From Holophaga foetida DSM 6591 (GTDB lineage Bacteria > Acidobacteriota > Holophagae > Holophagales > Holophagaceae): a stretch of 64,000 bases of DNA. The number at the start of each line of letters is the position of its first letter. The stretch's first letter is position 1. The position numbers were made by a program, and so were the translations under genes. Of this stretch, positions 61,913 to 64,000 are shown one piece after another. The notes beneath the pieces were generated by a model. The model did no database searches and was not told the origin of the DNA. It saw only the letters and a program-made list of their open reading frames with translations. The DNA is taken from contig NZ_KI912268.1 of assembly GCF_000242615.2 (NCBI RefSeq), positions 1,177,462 to 1,241,461 of the forward strand, in the 5' to 3' direction.

Positions 61913-62600
61913 GCGCAAATTCTGGAAGTACCTCGCATCGTGGGTGGTCTCGCCCCTCCTCTACTTCGTGGCCTTCGGCTGGGCTGGCCGGGGACGCATG
62001 GTCGGTGCCGAAGTCGACTACGCGGCTTTTCTCCTGCCGGGCCTTGTGGCCATGAGCGCCATGACCCACAGTTTCGGCATCAGCACCGAGATCAACATCA
62101 GCCGCTTCTATTGGAAAACCTTCGACGAGATCCGCACGGCCCCCATCTCGGACTGGGTCTATGTGGTGGGCGAAACCATGAGCGGCGCGGTGCGCGGGAT
62201 TCTCGCGGCCTGCGTAGTTGTCCTCCTGGGGCTCATTTTTCGGGTGAACTTCGCATTCACCCCGAGTCTGCTCTTTGCCGTAGTGCTGACAGCTCTCGTC
62301 TTCTCCGCCCTGGCCATCAGCACTGCCATGCTGGCCAAGACCCATGCTGACCAGGGAATGATCTCCAGCTTCATCATCACCCCCATGGCTTTCCTCTGCG
62401 GAACATTCTTCCCGTTGGGGGCCTACCCGGATTGGCTCAGGGGCGTCATTCAGTGCCTGCCGCTTTCCCCAGCAGCCAATCTGGTGCGCGCCGCGGCTCA
62501 CCATCAGCCTCTACCCTGGCTCCAGGCCCTCTACCTGGCCGCCATAGGGCTGGTGTTCCTGGGTGCAGCCATGGCCGTGGTGAGAAGAGCCAAGGACTAG
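61866..62600 (+). CDS. ABC-2-type transporter permease
   Basis: 244 residues from the ATG at 61866, preferred because AAGGAG is upstream and the homologous region starts here (MAILLRENIILKRKFWKYLASWVV); it overlaps the ATPase gene by 47 bases. Six membrane helices with the ABC-2 motif region MTHSFGISTEINISRFYWKTF and GMISSFIITPMAFLCGTFFPL. Partner of the ATPase before it. Cargo unknown; efflux of a tetrapyrrole product or of a by-product is possible. Confidence 0.9.
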   Translation: MQAVMAILLRENIILKRKFWKYLASWVVSPLLYFVAFGWAGRGRMVGAEVDYAAFLLPGLVAMSAMTHSFGISTEINISRFYWKTFDEIRTAPISDWVYVVGETMSGAVRGILAACVVVLLGLIFRVNFAFTPSLLFAVVLTALVFSALAISTAMLAKTHADQGMISSFIITPMAFLCGTFFPLGAYPDWLRGVIQCLPLSPAANLVRAAAHHQPLPWLQALYLAAIGLVFLGAAMAVVRRAKD

Positions 62601-62610
62601 GAGGAGGAGC

Positions 62611-63063
62611 ATGCCACAGGAATCGATCGGAAAACGGATCAAGCGCGTGCGCATATCGCATGGATGGACCCAAGGGGAACTGGGGGCCAAGCTAGGCGTT
62701 GGACAATCCCAGGTCTCCCGCTGGGAGAGGGACCAGGGTGAGATGTGGCCCTCCACCCGATGCGAGATCTCCGCAATCCTCGGTGTTCCGCTTGAATGGC
62801 TGAACAGCGGGATGGAGCCTTCGGCAAGGCAAGAGGATTCCGGCCAGAGCGGAATACGCCCCATCCAGGCGCTGCGGAAGGCCGTTCACGCCCTGGCCCA
62901 TGCCGCAGCCGCCAAGGGTGCCTCGCTCGATCTTGATCTGGCGGTGGCAGTGGTCACAGACCTGGCTCAACAGGCCATTCAGTCCCAGCAGTCGCCCACC
63001 ACAGAAAACGCCATCCAGGCCCTAGAAAGAGCCACCCCCACCTCAATCAGGAAATACTCCTGA
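62611..63063 (+). CDS. XRE-family transcriptional regulator
   Basis: 150 residues. Helix-turn-helix of the HTH_3 type at ~6-60: IGKRIKRVRISHGWTQGELG, then KLGVGQSQVSRWERDQ and ISAILGVPLEWL. The C-terminal part (~80-150) is Ala-rich and helical, perhaps for dimerisation. AGGAGGAG lies 6 bases before the ATG. It is 10 bases downstream of the permease and 19 bases before the next receptor, and may regulate that receptor or the set as a whole. Confidence 0.88.
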   Translation: MPQESIGKRIKRVRISHGWTQGELGAKLGVGQSQVSRWERDQGEMWPSTRCEISAILGVPLEWLNSGMEPSARQEDSGQSGIRPIQALRKAVHALAHAAAAKGASLDLDLAVAVVTDLAQQAIQSQQSPTTENAIQALERATPTSIRKYS

Positions 63064-63082
63064 TCACAAGAGAAAGGTAATC

Positions 63083-64000
63083 ATGCATAGCACCCGATAC
63101 TTACCCCCCTTTTCGGGGGCAGGCAGGTTGTTGCTCCTTAGCTCCCTCTCCGCGTCGCCCATTCTGTGTGCCGGGAATGCCACCGAGGAAGGCATGGACA
63201 AGGCAGACGTGCAGGTGATGCGGGAAGTGGTGGTCACCTCCACACGAACAGAGAAAGAACTCGGAGACGCCCCGGGTAGCGTCAATATCGTCACGGCATC
63301 CGAAATGAAGAAACGCGGAGTCAAGGATGTGGATGAGGCCCTCAACACCACGGCCGGGGTGATCACATCCCGCTCCAAGGGACCCATGGACACTATCGCC
63401 GGCATCGCCCTCAGGGGCATCCCCGATAGCGGACGGACCCTTGTCCTCGTCGATGGCTTGGCCTTGAATGACCCCTACTCGAACGGCGTCAACTTCTCGG
63501 GCATGGCCTCCGAGGATCTGGAACGCATCGAGGTAGTCAAGGGCCCCTTCTCCAGCCTCTATGGCGGCAACGCCATGGGGGGCGTCGTCAGCATCATCAC
63601 AAGGATGCCCACCAAGCGGGAATTCACACTCAAGACAGGGTACGGCTCGGCCTGGGACCGGGAGGCCGATAATGCCCCCAAAGACTATCGGACCGTTTAC
63701 GCATCCTACGGGGACCGAATCGGCCGGTTCAGCCTCCTGGCGAGCTACGACTACCGAACCACCAACGGCTACGCAGCCAACCAGGTGGTGACCTCCTCCA
63801 AGCCAACAAGCGGGATCACTGGATGGAGCACAACCCAGAGCACCAAGGGGGTGACGAACTACCTGATCGGAGACAAGGGCGACAATGCGTGGAGCAATGA
63901 CAATCTGCGACTCAAGGGTCGCTACGAATTCTCTTCCGTGACCAGTCTGAGCCTCTCCTACGCGAGAACCACCAGCGAGTACGATTACCCATCACCGAAC
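63083..64000 (+). CDS. TonB-dependent receptor, N-terminal part (runs out of the window)
   Basis: The frame is open from the ATG at 63083 to the window end (306 residues). Signal peptide (LLLLSSLSASPILCAG), TonB-box-like MREVVVTSTRTEKELGDAP, plug motifs VNIVTASEMKKRGVKDVDEAL, IALRGIPDSGRTLVLVDGLA and LERIEVVKGPFSSLYGGNAMGG, then the first barrel strands. It resembles BtuB/siderophore receptors. It is the third receptor of the B12-controlled locus and the fourth of the window; the continuation beyond the window is likely to matter for the biology of the set. Confidence 0.85.
   Translation, partial: MHSTRYLPPFSGAGRLLLLSSLSASPILCAGNATEEGMDKADVQVMREVVVTSTRTEKELGDAPGSVNIVTASEMKKRGVKDVDEALNTTAGVITSRSKGPMDTIAGIALRGIPDSGRTLVLVDGLALNDPYSNGVNFSGMASEDLERIEVVKGPFSSLYGGNAMGGVVSIITRMPTKREFTLKTGYGSAWDREADNAPKDYRTVYASYGDRIGRFSLLASYDYRTTNGYAANQVVTSSKPTSGITGWSTTQSTKGVTNYLIGDKGDNAWSNDNLRLKGRYEFSSVTSLSLSYARTTSEYDYPSPN

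Overview
The window is GC-rich, densely packed bacterial chromosome from a Gram-negative organism (four TonB-dependent receptors, TonB/ExbB/ExbD, TolR-type proteins). The many PAS/GAF sensor kinases, the exchange-prone middle part and the housekeeping gene style would fit an Acidobacteriota of the Holophaga/Geothrix type, but this is inference from gene content only; no rRNA or other phylogenetic marker is present.

Layout. (1) 1-10.9 kb is housekeeping: the 3' end of thiL, a DUF2062 membrane protein, ybaB-recR, a divergent pair made of a secreted WD40/caspase-like protein and a DUF4384 protein, tRNA-Ala(CGC) with a strong terminator, and sbcC-sbcD. (2) 10.9-15.5 kb is a small exchange zone: a tiny EF-hand protein, a lower-GC pentapeptide-repeat potassium channel, a 1.7 kb DDE insertion sequence without target duplication, and a malQ gene that has lost its 5' end at the IS border. 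(3) 15.5-31.4 kb is a signalling block: one hybrid kinase on the minus strand and, divergently, a tightly coupled run TonB receptor - YfiR - kinase - receiver - receiver/GAF/PAS - 1592-residue multi-sensor kinase - receiver - receiver/PAS/kinase. (4) 31.5-33.5 kb is a Bcr/CflA-type exporter and its divergent TetR regulator with two likely operators between them.

(5) 33.6-64 kb is the most interesting part: two divergent gene sets, each led by its own cobalamin riboswitch (about 43.50-43.68 kb on minus, about 43.82-43.99 kb on plus). The minus set reads exported CbiZ - TonB receptor - TonB - NifH/NifD-like fusion - NifK-like partner - TetR - ExbB - ExbD - ExbD. The plus set reads two membrane-anchored BtuF-like proteins - TonB receptor - BtuC - BtuD - double nitrilase - radical SAM/SPASM - CobN - ChlD - ChlI - cytosolic CbiZ - ABC-2 ATPase and permease - XRE regulator - another TonB receptor that runs off the window. 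Most neighbours overlap by 1-10 bases.

Working model (inference): a corrinoid or related tetrapyrrole is taken up through dedicated receptors, an energising complex and a BtuCDF-type importer; its nucleotide loop is cut off by CbiZ outside and/or inside the cytoplasm; it is then modified by an amidase-like protein, a radical SAM enzyme, a nitrogenase-like two-component reductase and a CobN/ChlI/ChlD chelatase. The reductase keeps the [4Fe-4S] ligands typical of tetrapyrrole double-bond reductases (three Cys in the D-like domain, one Cys in the K-like subunit) and lacks the FeMo-cofactor cysteine, so it is not a nitrogenase. A B12-controlled pathway that joins such a reductase with a CobN chelatase and two CbiZ enzymes is not one I can name and is the main candidate for a new system.
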